Made by a program: the position numbers and the translations under genes. This document shows positions 42,083 through 51,283 of a stretch of 64,000 nucleotides of DNA, piece by piece. The notes beneath the pieces were generated by a model. The model saw only the letters and a list, made by a program, of their open reading frames with translations, made no database searches and was not told the DNA's origin. The DNA is from Candidatus Electrothrix aestuarii (lineage in GTDB: Bacteria > Desulfobacterota > Desulfobulbia > Desulfobulbales > Desulfobulbaceae). The DNA lies in assembly GCA_032595685.2 (NCBI GenBank), contig CP159373.1:4193821-4257820 (forward strand), given 5' to 3'. Position 1 is the stretch's first letter. Each line of letters starts with the position of its first letter.

Positions 42083-43834
42083 ATGGCTCATATAAAAGAG
42101 AGCTTCAGCGGTATAGGCCCTTGGTTAATCCGAACTACTGGCTCTGTGGGTGCGGCTTGTTTTATGCGAAAAAAATACTCTGATAATAGCGGGTTCACCG
42201 AAGAACAGTATAAAGAAATCCTGAAGGAGCAACATCAAGCAATCAAAGAGGAAATGCAAGCAGCTAACGGTAATGAGGAGAAGCTGAAGTTGCTTGAAGA
42301 GAAAGACAGCGTTGTTCAGAATAAACTTGATGATCTGCAGAAAAGTTATGAGGAAAGAAAAAAGCTACTCAAGCAGGCAAGTGAGGACTTAGAGCGCATC
42401 AAGGGGAATTTGTCTGAGAGCCAGCTTGCAGAAGCTGAAGAGAAGTTGGAAAAGGGGGAAACCAAAGCAGCAGAGCAAGCCTTTGATGTGGTTGTTGATC
42501 AGGGTACCGGGGCTGCTTCCCTTGCTGCTTTTCGGAGCGGGACACTTTTGGAAGATCGGCTTGATTATGAAACAGCCTTTTGTCACTACAGAAAAGCTGT
42601 AGTTTTGGAAGAGGATAACCCGGAGTTCCTTCTTGCAGCTGGTAAAATGGCCCGAACTCTGGCCGACTTCAGGCAGGCTCAGGATTGGCTTGAACAGTTG
42701 TTAAGGATTAGGGAAGCGGAAAAAAAAGAAGATTCTCATCTCGCTTCCGCCTTGTATCATCTGGCATGGGTCTATAAGTCTCAGGGCTGTTACGATAAAG
42801 CCGAACCGCTTTTACAACGAACTCGTGTGATACTTGAAAAAAAACTCGGCAAAGACCATAATGAGGTTGTGACCACACTGAACACTCTGGCTGAGTTACA
42901 CAGGGAGCAGGGTCATTACGATGATGCCGAACGACTCTATCAACGAATTCTTACGATACTGAAGAGAACCCTCGGTAATGACCATCATGAGGTTGAGACC
43001 GCACTGATCAATCTGGATGATTTCTACAGACAGCAGGGTCGTTACGATGGAGAAGCCGAACAGGTTTATCAACGAACTCTTGCAATATTTGAGAGAAGCC
43101 TCGGCAAAGATCATTATGAGGTGGCGAAGAGATTGGGCAATCTGGCACGGGTCTATAAATCCCGGGGCTGTTACGATAAAGCCGAATCGCTTTATAAACG
43201 AACTCTTGCGATACTTGAGAAAACCTTCGGTAAAGACCATCATGAGGTTGCGACCGTACTGAACAATCTGGCAAAGATGTACCGACACTTGGGCCGCTAC
43301 GATGATGCAGAACTACTTTATAAGCGTTCTCTCGAGATTAAGGAGAAAATTCTCGGCAAAGATCATCCTTGGGTCGTGAGCACACTGAATAATCTGGGGT
43401 GGATATATTATTTGCAGGGCCGGTACAAAGAAGTCGAACCGTTGAACAAACGTTGTTCAGAAATTCTTCACGCTGCATTTCCTGACGGACATCCTTATAT
43501 TGAACAGTTTAACGATAATATTAAACTGTTACAAGGTAGAATGCGAAAGAATATTCACATTGGACCGAATGCCGGACGAATAGGCACGATCACCAAGGAG
43601 TACGTTCACTTTACTGATGAAGTAGGCAAGCAGAGACGAATTCGAATGCTCCCTCCTTTATATCGGTCCTCAAAAATAGTAGGTATCCGCGAGCTCGACG
43701 GAGTTCCGTGGACAGTAAATTTGTCCGGTTATGAGAAGGGAGTTACCTTTATCTTCGAAAGCTATCATGCCGCATACGAATTGTTGCTTTTCCCGTTACT
43801 TGAGATCGGCCTTGATACATTCGATGCGACATAG
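42083..43834 (+). CDS. Kinesin-light-chain-like TPR protein
   Basis: 583 residues from ATG 42083; an in-frame TTG at 42050 would add 11. After a coiled coil (about 30-120) come at least six 42-residue TPR units of the TPR_12/kinesin-light-chain type, each with the pattern GKDH-EV--TLNNLA...GRYDDAE-LYKR. A C-terminal domain of about 95 residues begins near IHIGPNAGRIGTI and is beta-rich; I do not recognise it. Probably a protein-protein interaction scaffold. The upstream DNA holds only the hoxW fragment. Confidence 0.8.
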   Translation: MAHIKESFSGIGPWLIRTTGSVGAACFMRKKYSDNSGFTEEQYKEILKEQHQAIKEEMQAANGNEEKLKLLEEKDSVVQNKLDDLQKSYEERKKLLKQASEDLERIKGNLSESQLAEAEEKLEKGETKAAEQAFDVVVDQGTGAASLAAFRSGTLLEDRLDYETAFCHYRKAVVLEEDNPEFLLAAGKMARTLADFRQAQDWLEQLLRIREAEKKEDSHLASALYHLAWVYKSQGCYDKAEPLLQRTRVILEKKLGKDHNEVVTTLNTLAELHREQGHYDDAERLYQRILTILKRTLGNDHHEVETALINLDDFYRQQGRYDGEAEQVYQRTLAIFERSLGKDHYEVAKRLGNLARVYKSRGCYDKAESLYKRTLAILEKTFGKDHHEVATVLNNLAKMYRHLGRYDDAELLYKRSLEIKEKILGKDHPWVVSTLNNLGWIYYLQGRYKEVEPLNKRCSEILHAAFPDGHPYIEQFNDNIKLLQGRMRKNIHIGPNAGRIGTITKEYVHFTDEVGKQRRIRMLPPLYRSSKIVGIRELDGVPWTVNLSGYEKGVTFIFESYHAAYELLLFPLLEIGLDTFDAT

Positions 43835-43991
43835 TCCGGGCCATTACGAGTGAGGGGATACGCATTATGTAAAAAAGGGGACAAATTTATTGTGCGGCCG
43901 GGCAAGGTCGTGTGATCAGGCGGGTGTGAATCCCGCCCCGGAAGGTTGGCCAGCCACCGGGTAGCAAGTCTTTGGAGGCTCTATGGTAACA

Positions 43992-45730
43992 CCTAAATTG
44001 AGCGATTCTTGATATAAAATAATCCTTTTCCATGTTTCAACCATATGTTATTATTCATGTAAGTAAAGAACTACAGCTTAATTGATTTGCAACCCTCCGG
44101 GTGAAGTACCATGAAGAAGAAAAAAAACACGACCTATCGAAAAAGTGACCTGAAAATTAATTATATTGACATAACTGACGACTGTTTGACCAGTCGGTCA
44201 GGTCTGTCTCTTTTTATAGCGTACCTGCATGGTATTTCATTATTCCCTATTATTGAGAGTTTGTTCGGCGATCTGAGAAAAAGCAAAAAAGGTGCATCGG
44301 CGGTTGAGATATTCAAGCAGATATTCTGTTTCATGATGGACGGAACCAGTCGACATCTGGTGTACTTTGACGATCTTAAGGCAGATAAGGGCTATGCCGC
44401 CTGTATAGAGACATCAGAGGATGACATGGCCTCCTCGCATACAATCAAGCGTTTTTTCGGCAATTTTTCTTTTGTTAAAGTGTTTGTTTTTCGACGTCTG
44501 CTGCAGAAACTGTTCATTTGGCGATTGAATATAACCAAGCCAGCCGTTGTTGAACTCGGCATTGATACAATGGTTATGGAAAACGATGACGCAGAGTGTC
44601 GACATGGAGTAAAACCGACCTATAAAAAAAAGAAAGGATTCCAGCCGTTACAGATGAACTGGGGAAGATTTTTTGTAGATGCGGTTTTTCGCGGTGGTGA
44701 TAAGCACTCGAATCACGGTGACACTGTCCAAAAAATGATATTGCATATTGTGAATCGCATCAGAAAGGAATATCGACATGATGTCCCGATTGTTATCCGA
44801 ATGGACAGTGGTTTTTTCGACCAGAAGATTTTTGAATTTTGTGAGCAACTTGGTGTTGGTTATATCTGTGGTGGGAAGATGTATAAAGATATAAAAGAAT
44901 TTGCAAGTGAGACAACCCGTTGGAGGCGTTTTGCCGCACCCGGTAAGAAAGATATTTGGGAGTATGCGGAATTCGGCACTAAAAGGGGTAATTGGAAGCA
45001 ATTTCGACGTGCTATATACTGTCGCCTGTGCAACCACGGGTCTCAGCTTCGGCTTCCAGGAACTGGTCCAGACACCGTGATCATTACAAATCTTGGGCGT
45101 GGCGGAACTATTGACGAACTTCTTGAAAAGGCGGGAGTTATGTCAGAATATGTAAGTGCCAACGCTATTGTTGCAGGGTATCATGTACGCGGTAGCGACG
45201 AGTTGGTTAACCGAGGTTTCAAGGATTTTGGCCATGAACAACTGCCGTTCACTCGATTCACTCCAAACGCTGCGTGGTATTACATGCTACTGGTCGGCTT
45301 TTTTCTTTTTGAATCATTCAAAGAGGATGCAGCTTCTCCCGTAGTTTCAATAACAGCCTATGCATCAACAGTGCGCCGTCAACTGATAGATGTAGCGGGT
45401 AAAATTGTCAGGCACAGCGGTCAGGTTGTATTAAAAGTGGCCCGGTGTGCTTTTGAAGGGCTTCAATTAGCCGAAATGTTAAAAAGGTGTATTGAGCCCC
45501 CTGTGTTACAACACTAGGTGAGCATCTCCGGCAATTCTCAATTTGAATTCAGACAGGATAAGTGCGCCCAATTTTCATGAAAACTGCGGAAATTGGCCCC
45601 AAAACGTAACGGATCTGAAGAAAAGCTATATTCAGAGGTGTTTTTGTTTTCCCCTGAGAACCAATTTTTAAAAAATTGAGCTTTTCTTACCGGAATTGCT
45701 TTACCCAGACCATGAATCGCTCAATTTAGG
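43992..45730 (+). mobile_element. IS1380-like insertion sequence inside the intron
   Basis: 1739 bp with perfect 17-bp terminal inverted repeats CCTAAATTGAGCGATTC (43992-44008) and GAATCGCTCAATTTAGG (45714-45730), flanked by a 5-bp target duplication TAACA (43987-43991 and 45731-45735). Everything between the ends belongs to the element. Confidence 0.92.
44111..45517 (+). CDS. IS1380-like DDE transposase
   Basis: 468 residues, intact. DDE residues are likely in LGIDTMVMENDD (Asp), VIRMDSGFFDQKIFEF (Asp) and the C-terminal catalytic block near FLFESFKED. The KKKKGFQPLQMNWG, then GGDKHSNHG and RMDSGFF order resembles IS1380 transposases. Family assignment is good but not certain against other IS4-superfamily groups. 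The frame is unbroken, the target duplication perfect and the repeats identical, so the insertion is recent. Confidence 0.8.
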   Translation: MKKKKNTTYRKSDLKINYIDITDDCLTSRSGLSLFIAYLHGISLFPIIESLFGDLRKSKKGASAVEIFKQIFCFMMDGTSRHLVYFDDLKADKGYAACIETSEDDMASSHTIKRFFGNFSFVKVFVFRRLLQKLFIWRLNITKPAVVELGIDTMVMENDDAECRHGVKPTYKKKKGFQPLQMNWGRFFVDAVFRGGDKHSNHGDTVQKMILHIVNRIRKEYRHDVPIVIRMDSGFFDQKIFEFCEQLGVGYICGGKMYKDIKEFASETTRWRRFAAPGKKDIWEYAEFGTKRGNWKQFRRAIYCRLCNHGSQLRLPGTGPDTVIITNLGRGGTIDELLEKAGVMSEYVSANAIVAGYHVRGSDELVNRGFKDFGHEQLPFTRFTPNAAWYYMLLVGFFLFESFKEDAASPVVSITAYASTVRRQLIDVAGKIVRHSGQVVLKVARCAFEGLQLAEMLKRCIEPPVLQH

Positions 45731-46082
45731 TAACATAAAGTTTTAAGCGTAAGACAGCGAGCAGACAGGCCGTAAGCCATAGGTTGAAGGGATTGAGCCC
45801 CGTAATTGTCGCGTAGGGAAGGACGACACTGTAATAAAAGTGGAAGTCAACACAAGCACCGCCGTTATTTGGCAAGGCGATGTTCGCTTCCTCGGGGTCA
45901 GAGACCACGGCATGTCTGACATTGTGATCACACGGCAACCTGGGAGGCCCTGCGTTTCTCTCGAAGCAAGGGAGTATGCCGGACAACTGAAGAGGGAGGA
46001 AGGCAAATGAGACGCAGGGAGTCGGACAGCCTCATAGTACCTGTGAAGGCGGGTAATTCTGCCGGAGGAAAGGAGGCTGCAC

Positions 46083-47440
46083 ATGGTAGCGCGGTGTGAA
46101 GAAACATCGGCCGTTCTCGGAAGCGGAGAACCGGTGACAACGAAATTGCACCGCATAGCGGAAAAGGCCCGTAATGAGCCGGGATTTAAGTTCACCAGTC
46201 TGTATCACCTGATGAATGAGGAGCTTTTACGGGGATGCTTTCAGCGACTGTGGAAGGATGCAGCTGCCGGCATCGACAAAATGACCAAGGATATGTACGC
46301 GGAAAATCTGGACGCCAATCTGAAAGATTTGACAGATCGGCTGCACCGGATGGCGTACATACCGCAACCTGTCCGGCGTAAGTATATACCGAAGCCGGGC
46401 AGCACCGAACAGCGTCCCCTGGGGATACCGTGCTTTGAAGATAAGCTTGTTCAGGCCGGACTCGTCCGGATAATGGAAGCAGTATACGAGCAGGATTTTA
46501 TCGAAAACTCGTATGGATTCCGGCCATCACGAAGCTGCCATGACGCGCTCGGAGTATTGAGCGGTGCAATGGAGGACAATCCGACAAATCATATCGTTGA
46601 GGCGGATATTAAAGGCTTCTTTGATAATGTGAACCGGGAATGGCTTATGAAATTTCTGGCGCATAGGATCGGGGATAAGAGAATTCTGCGCATGGTGCAA
46701 CGTTTTCTCAGGGCAGGGGTGTCGGAGGATGGCAGTGTAACGTTCAGTGACAGGGAACCCCGCAGGGCGGGGTCATCTCGCCATTGCTGGCGAACATCTA
46801 TTTGCATTATACCCTTGATCTTTGGTTTGAGAAGATTTGCCGTAAGAACTGCCGGGGCTTTACCCGATTGATCCGTTATGCCGATGATTTTGTCGTATGT
46901 TTTCAATATAAGGCGGAAGCGGGACGGTTTCATGCGGAACTGGGCAAACGGTTGGGCAAGTTCCGACTTGAAGTCGAACCGACGAAAACCGGAGCGATGG
47001 AGTTCGGCAGATTCGCCGTTCAGAATGCCGAGAGAAGGGGGAGGAGAGCAGAGACGTTTGATTTTCTGGGCTTTACTCACTACTGCGGCACGAGAAGGGA
47101 CGGTACAGGATTTCGGATGAAGCGGGTAACCGCCCGCAAGAAGTTTGCCGCCAAGGTGAAAATCTTTAAGGAATGGCTGAAGAAAGCCAGGATTTTAACG
47201 ACCGGGAAACTTTGGGCAATCGCCAAGGCCAAATTGAGAGGTCATTATAACTACTACGGTGTAACCGATAACCTGCGCGGAATCGCAAGATTTTTCGAGG
47301 CGGTAAAGAGGCTGCTGTTTAAGTGGCTGAACCGTAGAGGAAAGAGGAACTGTATCAATTGGGAAAAGTTCAATACAATGCTGAAGCGATTTCCTCTTCC
47401 GAAACCACGGATCAGGGTCAGTATGTTCGGGACACCGTGA
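46083..47440 (+). pseudogene. ltrA: Group II intron reverse transcriptase/maturase (frameshifted)
   Basis: The RT domain starts at 46083 (RPLGIPCFEDKLVQ; NSYGFRPSRSCHDAL; VEADIKGFFDNV with the first catalytic Asp). The frame breaks at a GGG run near 46757-46759: one more G restores RGTPQGGVISPLLANIYLH. The second frame continues with RYADDFVVCF (catalytic YADD), ETFDFLGFTH and the maturase X region (AKAKLRGHYNYYGV). All catalytic residues survive; only one base is missing. The intron could still be moved or spliced in trans by another maturase. Confidence 0.88.
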
Positions 47441-47454
47441 ATTGACTATGTGAG

Positions 47455-47488
47455 GAGCCGTGTGCGTAAATAGCGCAAGCACGGTTCT
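47455..47488 (+). ncRNA. Group II intron domain V
   Basis: GAGCCGTGTGCG...CGCAAGCACGGTTCT folds into the 34-nt domain V hairpin: GAGCCGTG pairs with CACGGTTC, with an internal bulge and a GTAAATAG apical region. This is the catalytic core of the ribozyme. It lies 15 bp past the RT stop, the normal position. Confidence 0.85.
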
Positions 47489-47720
47489 GAGAGGGGCCGG
47501 GGCCAACAGGACAGCACATTCAAGTGATCTCACGATGCGTAGGAGCTGCGTGCGGCGGGGCGTAGTCTGAGACCTTTTACTGGGCTGCTTGGAGAAACCG
47601 GTCTACTCGACTAACAGTTACCTAGGTCCGATTGAGTACAACGAAATCAGACAATTCACGATATGAGCTGTCCGTTTTCGTTGCACGCAAACAGACCTAC
47701 TTGAACTACAAGGAACAAAT

Positions 47721-48863
47721 ATGAGTGAATACCAGTATTATGAATTCCAGGCCATAGACAAACCTTTATCTCAAAAAGATCAACAAGTGCTTCGGGATAT
47801 ATCCTCCAGAGCACAGATCACCTCCACAAGTTTTGTCAATGAATACAACTATGGCAACTTCAAAGGTAACCCCTTAAAACTGGTGGAGAAATATTTTGAT
47901 GCATTTTTATATGTCACTAACTGGGGAACACATCAGCTTCTTCTGAGAATTCCACGAAAATTAATAGATTTGGATCTGGCAAGTAAATATTGCATCGGAG
48001 ATAGTTGGACTATCTATGAAAAGGGAGATTACCTGATCTTTGATTTTACATCTGAAACCGAAGATTATGATTGGGAAGAAGGTGAAGGTTATCTCTCTCC
48101 ATTGATTTCATTACGTTCCGATCTTATCCAAGGGGACTATCGATGCTTGTATCTTGCCTGGCTCTTTTGTGCGCAGATGGATGAGCTGGAAGACGATGAA
48201 GAAGAACCGCCTGTTCCTGCAAATCTTGGAAATTTAAATGCTTCCCTTGAAAGTTTCGCAGATTTCATGCGGATTGATAAGGATCTTATCCAGGTAGCCG
48301 CTGAAAAGAGTATTGCAGAACAAAAATCAATTCAAAATGATCAAAAGCTAAAAATCTGGATAGATGGGCTGCCCAAGAACGAAAAAGATACAATTATTTT
48401 TCGGCTCATCAATGACGGCGATCCTCATATAGGAAACGAGCTGTTGCAGCGGTTTAGAAAGACCCAATCAATAAAAGATACCAAAAGTAAAGAGAAGAAA
48501 CCACGCACTGTAATGAAACTGCTCCAAAAAGCGGAGGCATACACAAAAGAAAAGGACCGGAAAGTCGCTGAACAGAAAGCAAAGGAAAAAGCACGCAAAG
48601 AAAAGAAAGCGGCCATCGCAAGAGAAAACTATTTGAACGGACTGGCCGGAAGAGAAAATGAAATATGGGAGAAAGTTAACGCCCTTATTCTGACCAGAAA
48701 CCCCAAGAACTACGATGAAGCGGTTAACCTCCTGATCGATTTGAAGGATCTTGCAAAAAAGAATAATGTAACCAGCTTGTTCAAGTCAAAACTGATGGCC
48801 ATCCAGGAAGAGCATAGCCGAAAGTCAAGTTTTATACGTCGTATTGATTCAGCTAACCTATAA
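47721..48863 (+). CDS. Conserved hypothetical protein of unknown function
   Basis: 380 residues, acidic in the first half (EDYDWEEGEGYLSPL; LEDDEEEPP), then a long Lys/Glu-rich coiled coil (about 255-300) and a helical C-terminus. I recall the start pattern YYEFQAIDKPLS and FDAFLYVTNWGTHQLLLR from conserved hypotheticals in many phyla, sometimes near SWIM zinc-finger proteins, but cannot name a function. AAGGAAC precedes the ATG. It follows the group II intron and precedes a small hypothetical on the same strand. Confidence 0.7.
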   Translation: MSEYQYYEFQAIDKPLSQKDQQVLRDISSRAQITSTSFVNEYNYGNFKGNPLKLVEKYFDAFLYVTNWGTHQLLLRIPRKLIDLDLASKYCIGDSWTIYEKGDYLIFDFTSETEDYDWEEGEGYLSPLISLRSDLIQGDYRCLYLAWLFCAQMDELEDDEEEPPVPANLGNLNASLESFADFMRIDKDLIQVAAEKSIAEQKSIQNDQKLKIWIDGLPKNEKDTIIFRLINDGDPHIGNELLQRFRKTQSIKDTKSKEKKPRTVMKLLQKAEAYTKEKDRKVAEQKAKEKARKEKKAAIARENYLNGLAGRENEIWEKVNALILTRNPKNYDEAVNLLIDLKDLAKKNNVTSLFKSKLMAIQEEHSRKSSFIRRIDSANL

Positions 48864-48928
48864 ATTTTTCTTTCATCTTTCGGCAAATCGGGGACGCACG
48901 TTAAACCATAAAACAAAAAGGTATAAAT

Positions 48929-49279
48929 ATGGATCTTGACAGCAAGGTAATTGGCTATTTCGCTTACAAATCAAAAACAGAAGTCATTTGCGATGGTGAT
49001 GCTTGCGTAATCTCTGGTTCAGAACAAGAGATGAAAAACTACATAAATTTTGTGTCACCAGGATCTTCAAAAAAACACACAATAAAGAAAACCAGATTTG
49101 GTGAGATAATCAATGGGGTAAAATTGGGTGCCGCATATGCTTTTGATGAACAGTCATATAATCGTTTTTACCCTCTTGCTAATGAAGTAGGTTTTAACCT
49201 AAAAGAAGAGAATTTTTCAGGTGAAAGCGAAACCGGGTTCCACTTTGTAACAATAAGGACTTCAAACAGACCTACTTAA
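48929..49279 (+). CDS. Hypothetical protein
   Basis: 116 residues, no signal peptide or membrane helix, mixed alpha/beta, Lys- and Phe-rich. No family recognised. It is 65 bp after the 380-residue gene. Its last codons (CAAACAGACCTACTT) also occur at 47690-47704 just before that gene, so part of a related gene may have been duplicated. Confidence 0.55.
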   Translation: MDLDSKVIGYFAYKSKTEVICDGDACVISGSEQEMKNYINFVSPGSSKKHTIKKTRFGEIINGVKLGAAYAFDEQSYNRFYPLANEVGFNLKEENFSGESETGFHFVTIRTSNRPT

Positions 49280-49308
49280 TTCCCACACCTTTCACCCCAA
49301 AACCTACC

Positions 49309-49585
49309 ATGAAAGACTACCATACAAAAATGTCCCGGCCCGAGTTCAACGAATATATCCAACAGGTTGTCCAACAGGGCGCCCTGGAAAACTCATGCAA
49401 CGCGCTACGACCAAGACGAACTGTCCCTTCTTGCCGCAAAAATGACAGCAGACCTTGAACAATGGAGGGATAAGGAAAAGATGTATCCCGAAGATTGGGA
49501 ACAGGTCATTGCTGCGACCAACAGCAGTTTCTCCGCCCTATTCCAACCGCATTCTCGGCTTTTTTCTGTTTTGGTCGGCCATTAA
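49309..49585 (+). pseudogene. Small frameshifted hypothetical gene
   Basis: One frame reads MKDYHTKMSRPEFNEYIQQV from ATG 49309 and then terminates; another frame takes over near 49385 with THATRYDQDELSLLAAKM, then DWEQVIAATN, to 49585. The two halves read as one helical protein of about 90 residues after a one- or two-base shift. No family recognised. Confidence 0.45.
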
Positions 49586-49773
49586 CTCCCGTCATTCTCT
49601 GTGAAGGAATTTTATAAGGCATTTTTTTATTTTCGTTTTGTTCGAAAAAAATATGCCGATAGTTTTCTTTCTCTCCTGCAACGAAAAAAGCCTATCCCAA
49701 ACAACCCCAATCAGCAGCTATCCACTTGTTATAATATAAAAATATTGATTTTAAAATTTTATCATATACTATA

Positions 49774-51149
49774 GTACTCAATGGTTCGGTAATTTTTTTT
49801 CAGCAGCGAGGCAAATGATACTTAGAGCCTCTTAGGGCTAAAAAAGCTTGAATAAAAACAACCTTATCTTTATCTTGTCTCTCTGTTGTCCAGAGACTTT
49901 CTTGAAATTATTACTGGACATACAGAGTGTTGAAACAAAAAATAAGAAGTATTTTAAGCGAAATAGAGGGAATCAAAGCTGTCAGAAAAAATGCCCTGAT
50001 CCATATTTTTATTCTCTTCATCGCTCTGCCGGGCCGTATCAATTTTCTTGCGATGGCCCGACATGGTCGCTTCTCCGAGAAAACATACCGGAGTCATTTT
50101 GAGAAAGAATTTGATTTTTTCAATTTTAACAAGCAACTTGTGGAGAGGTTCTGTTCTCCTCACAGAATTCTTGCCGGAGACTGCTCCTTCATCCCGAAGG
50201 CAGGAATAAAAACTCCACATGTTGCCAAGTTCTGGAGTGGATGCGCTTCCAAGTCGTTGCCTGGACTTGAAATAAGCTCTCTTGCGGTTATCGACCTTAA
50301 AGCGAATACAGCCTTTCATCTTGAATGTGAGCAAACTCCGGGAACTCTCCCAGATAATGAAAGCCGAATTGATTTTTATGTTAATCAAGTGATCAACCGT
50401 GCCCCAGAACTTGATAAAATCGCTGACTATTTTGTTTACGACGGTGCTGCGGCAAAGAAAAAGTTTGTCGATGGCATAACTGAAAATACCGGGTTGCATC
50501 TTGTCAGTAAATTTCCCAAAAATGCGAATATGCGCTATTTGTATACAGGGCCAAGAATGCCGGGACCGGGGCGACCGAGGCAATATGACGGAAAAATCCG
50601 ATGGAAAAAACTCGAGACGTACCGTTTCGACACCTGTTATGAAGATGATGAAATCATTATATATACTGCTGTCGTCAATAGCGTGCTGCTGAAGTGCAAT
50701 GTTCGTATCGCCTATATCTACAAGAAATGCTCCGACAGTTATGCTATTCTTTTCTCTACCGATTTGAATCTGGACGGATTCTTGATTTACAAGTATTACA
50801 AGGCTCGATTTCAGATAGAGTTTCTCTTTCGGGATGCGAAACAATATACCGGCCTCACGCATTGTCAGGCAAGAAGTGAAAACAAACTGTATTTTCACTT
50901 CAACTCTTCACTAACCGCCGTTTCAATCGCTAAAGCCAATTTTTATGACAGTGTTGAAAACCAGGGAACTCCTTTCTCAATGAGAGATATAACTGACTAT
51001 TATTCCGCAAAATTATTTCTTGACCGAATTTTATCCAAACTGGATATTGAGCTGGTTTCAGATAAATTCGACTTCGATTATGAAGATCTGTTGAATACAG
51101 CGGCAGCACTTGCATAATCTGAAGCAAAATTTACCGAACCATTGAGTAC
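49774..51149 (+). mobile_element. IS4-like insertion sequence (1376 bp)
   Basis: Perfect 19-bp terminal inverted repeats GTACTCAATGGTTCGGTAA (49774-49792 and complement at 51131-51149), flanked by TATA on each side (49770-49773, 51150-51153), either a 4-bp target duplication or part of a palindromic target. The target itself lies inside an inverted repeat (CTATCCACTTGTTATA at left, TACAACAAGTGAATAG at right). Confidence 0.9.
49927..51117 (+). CDS. IS4-like DDE transposase
   Basis: 396 residues. Likely catalytic positions: ILAGDCSFIPKAG (Asp), ADYFVYDGAAAKKKF (Asp) and YYKARFQIEFLFRDAKQYTG (Glu in a Y-x2-R-x3-E-x6-K-like block typical of IS4 transposases). The start is TTG or an internal codon; the frame is unbroken. 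Basic loop GPGRPRQYDGK may contact DNA. Confidence 0.83.
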   Translation: MLKQKIRSILSEIEGIKAVRKNALIHIFILFIALPGRINFLAMARHGRFSEKTYRSHFEKEFDFFNFNKQLVERFCSPHRILAGDCSFIPKAGIKTPHVAKFWSGCASKSLPGLEISSLAVIDLKANTAFHLECEQTPGTLPDNESRIDFYVNQVINRAPELDKIADYFVYDGAAAKKKFVDGITENTGLHLVSKFPKNANMRYLYTGPRMPGPGRPRQYDGKIRWKKLETYRFDTCYEDDEIIIYTAVVNSVLLKCNVRIAYIYKKCSDSYAILFSTDLNLDGFLIYKYYKARFQIEFLFRDAKQYTGLTHCQARSENKLYFHFNSSLTAVSIAKANFYDSVENQGTPFSMRDITDYYSAKLFLDRILSKLDIELVSDKFDFDYEDLLNTAAALA

Positions 51150-51283
51150 TATACAACAAGTGAATAGAGTTTATTTATCTTTGGGTGCAAGAAGCAGAGC
51201 AATGGGAGGAGGAAATGGAAAAAGTAACAACAGAAGGGCAATACAATGCAATCCTTATCAGTTTAGTATAGGAACAAAAAAAT

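Larger units (their letters stand above)
43892..47611 (+). mobile_element. Group II intron, interrupted by an IS1380-like element
   Basis: The 5' end matches group II intron start sequence (GTGCGGCCGGGCAAGGTCGT, then conserved domain I segments such as CCGGGTAGCAAGTCTTTGG). The reverse transcriptase gene lies at 46083-47440, domain V at 47455-47488, and the 3' end is taken as CTACTCGAC (47603-47611). Domain VI looks expanded: about 100 bases lie between GGGGCCGGGGCC and CCGGTCTACTCGAC. A complete IS1380-like element (43992-45730) sits in domain I. The flanking exons are non-coding. Confidence 0.82.

Noticed and set aside
51161-51271. Short frame reading WVQEAEQWEEEMEKV to a stop between two IS elements
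   Set aside because: Protein-like but only about 35 codons with a stop directly upstream; at most a scrap of a lost gene.
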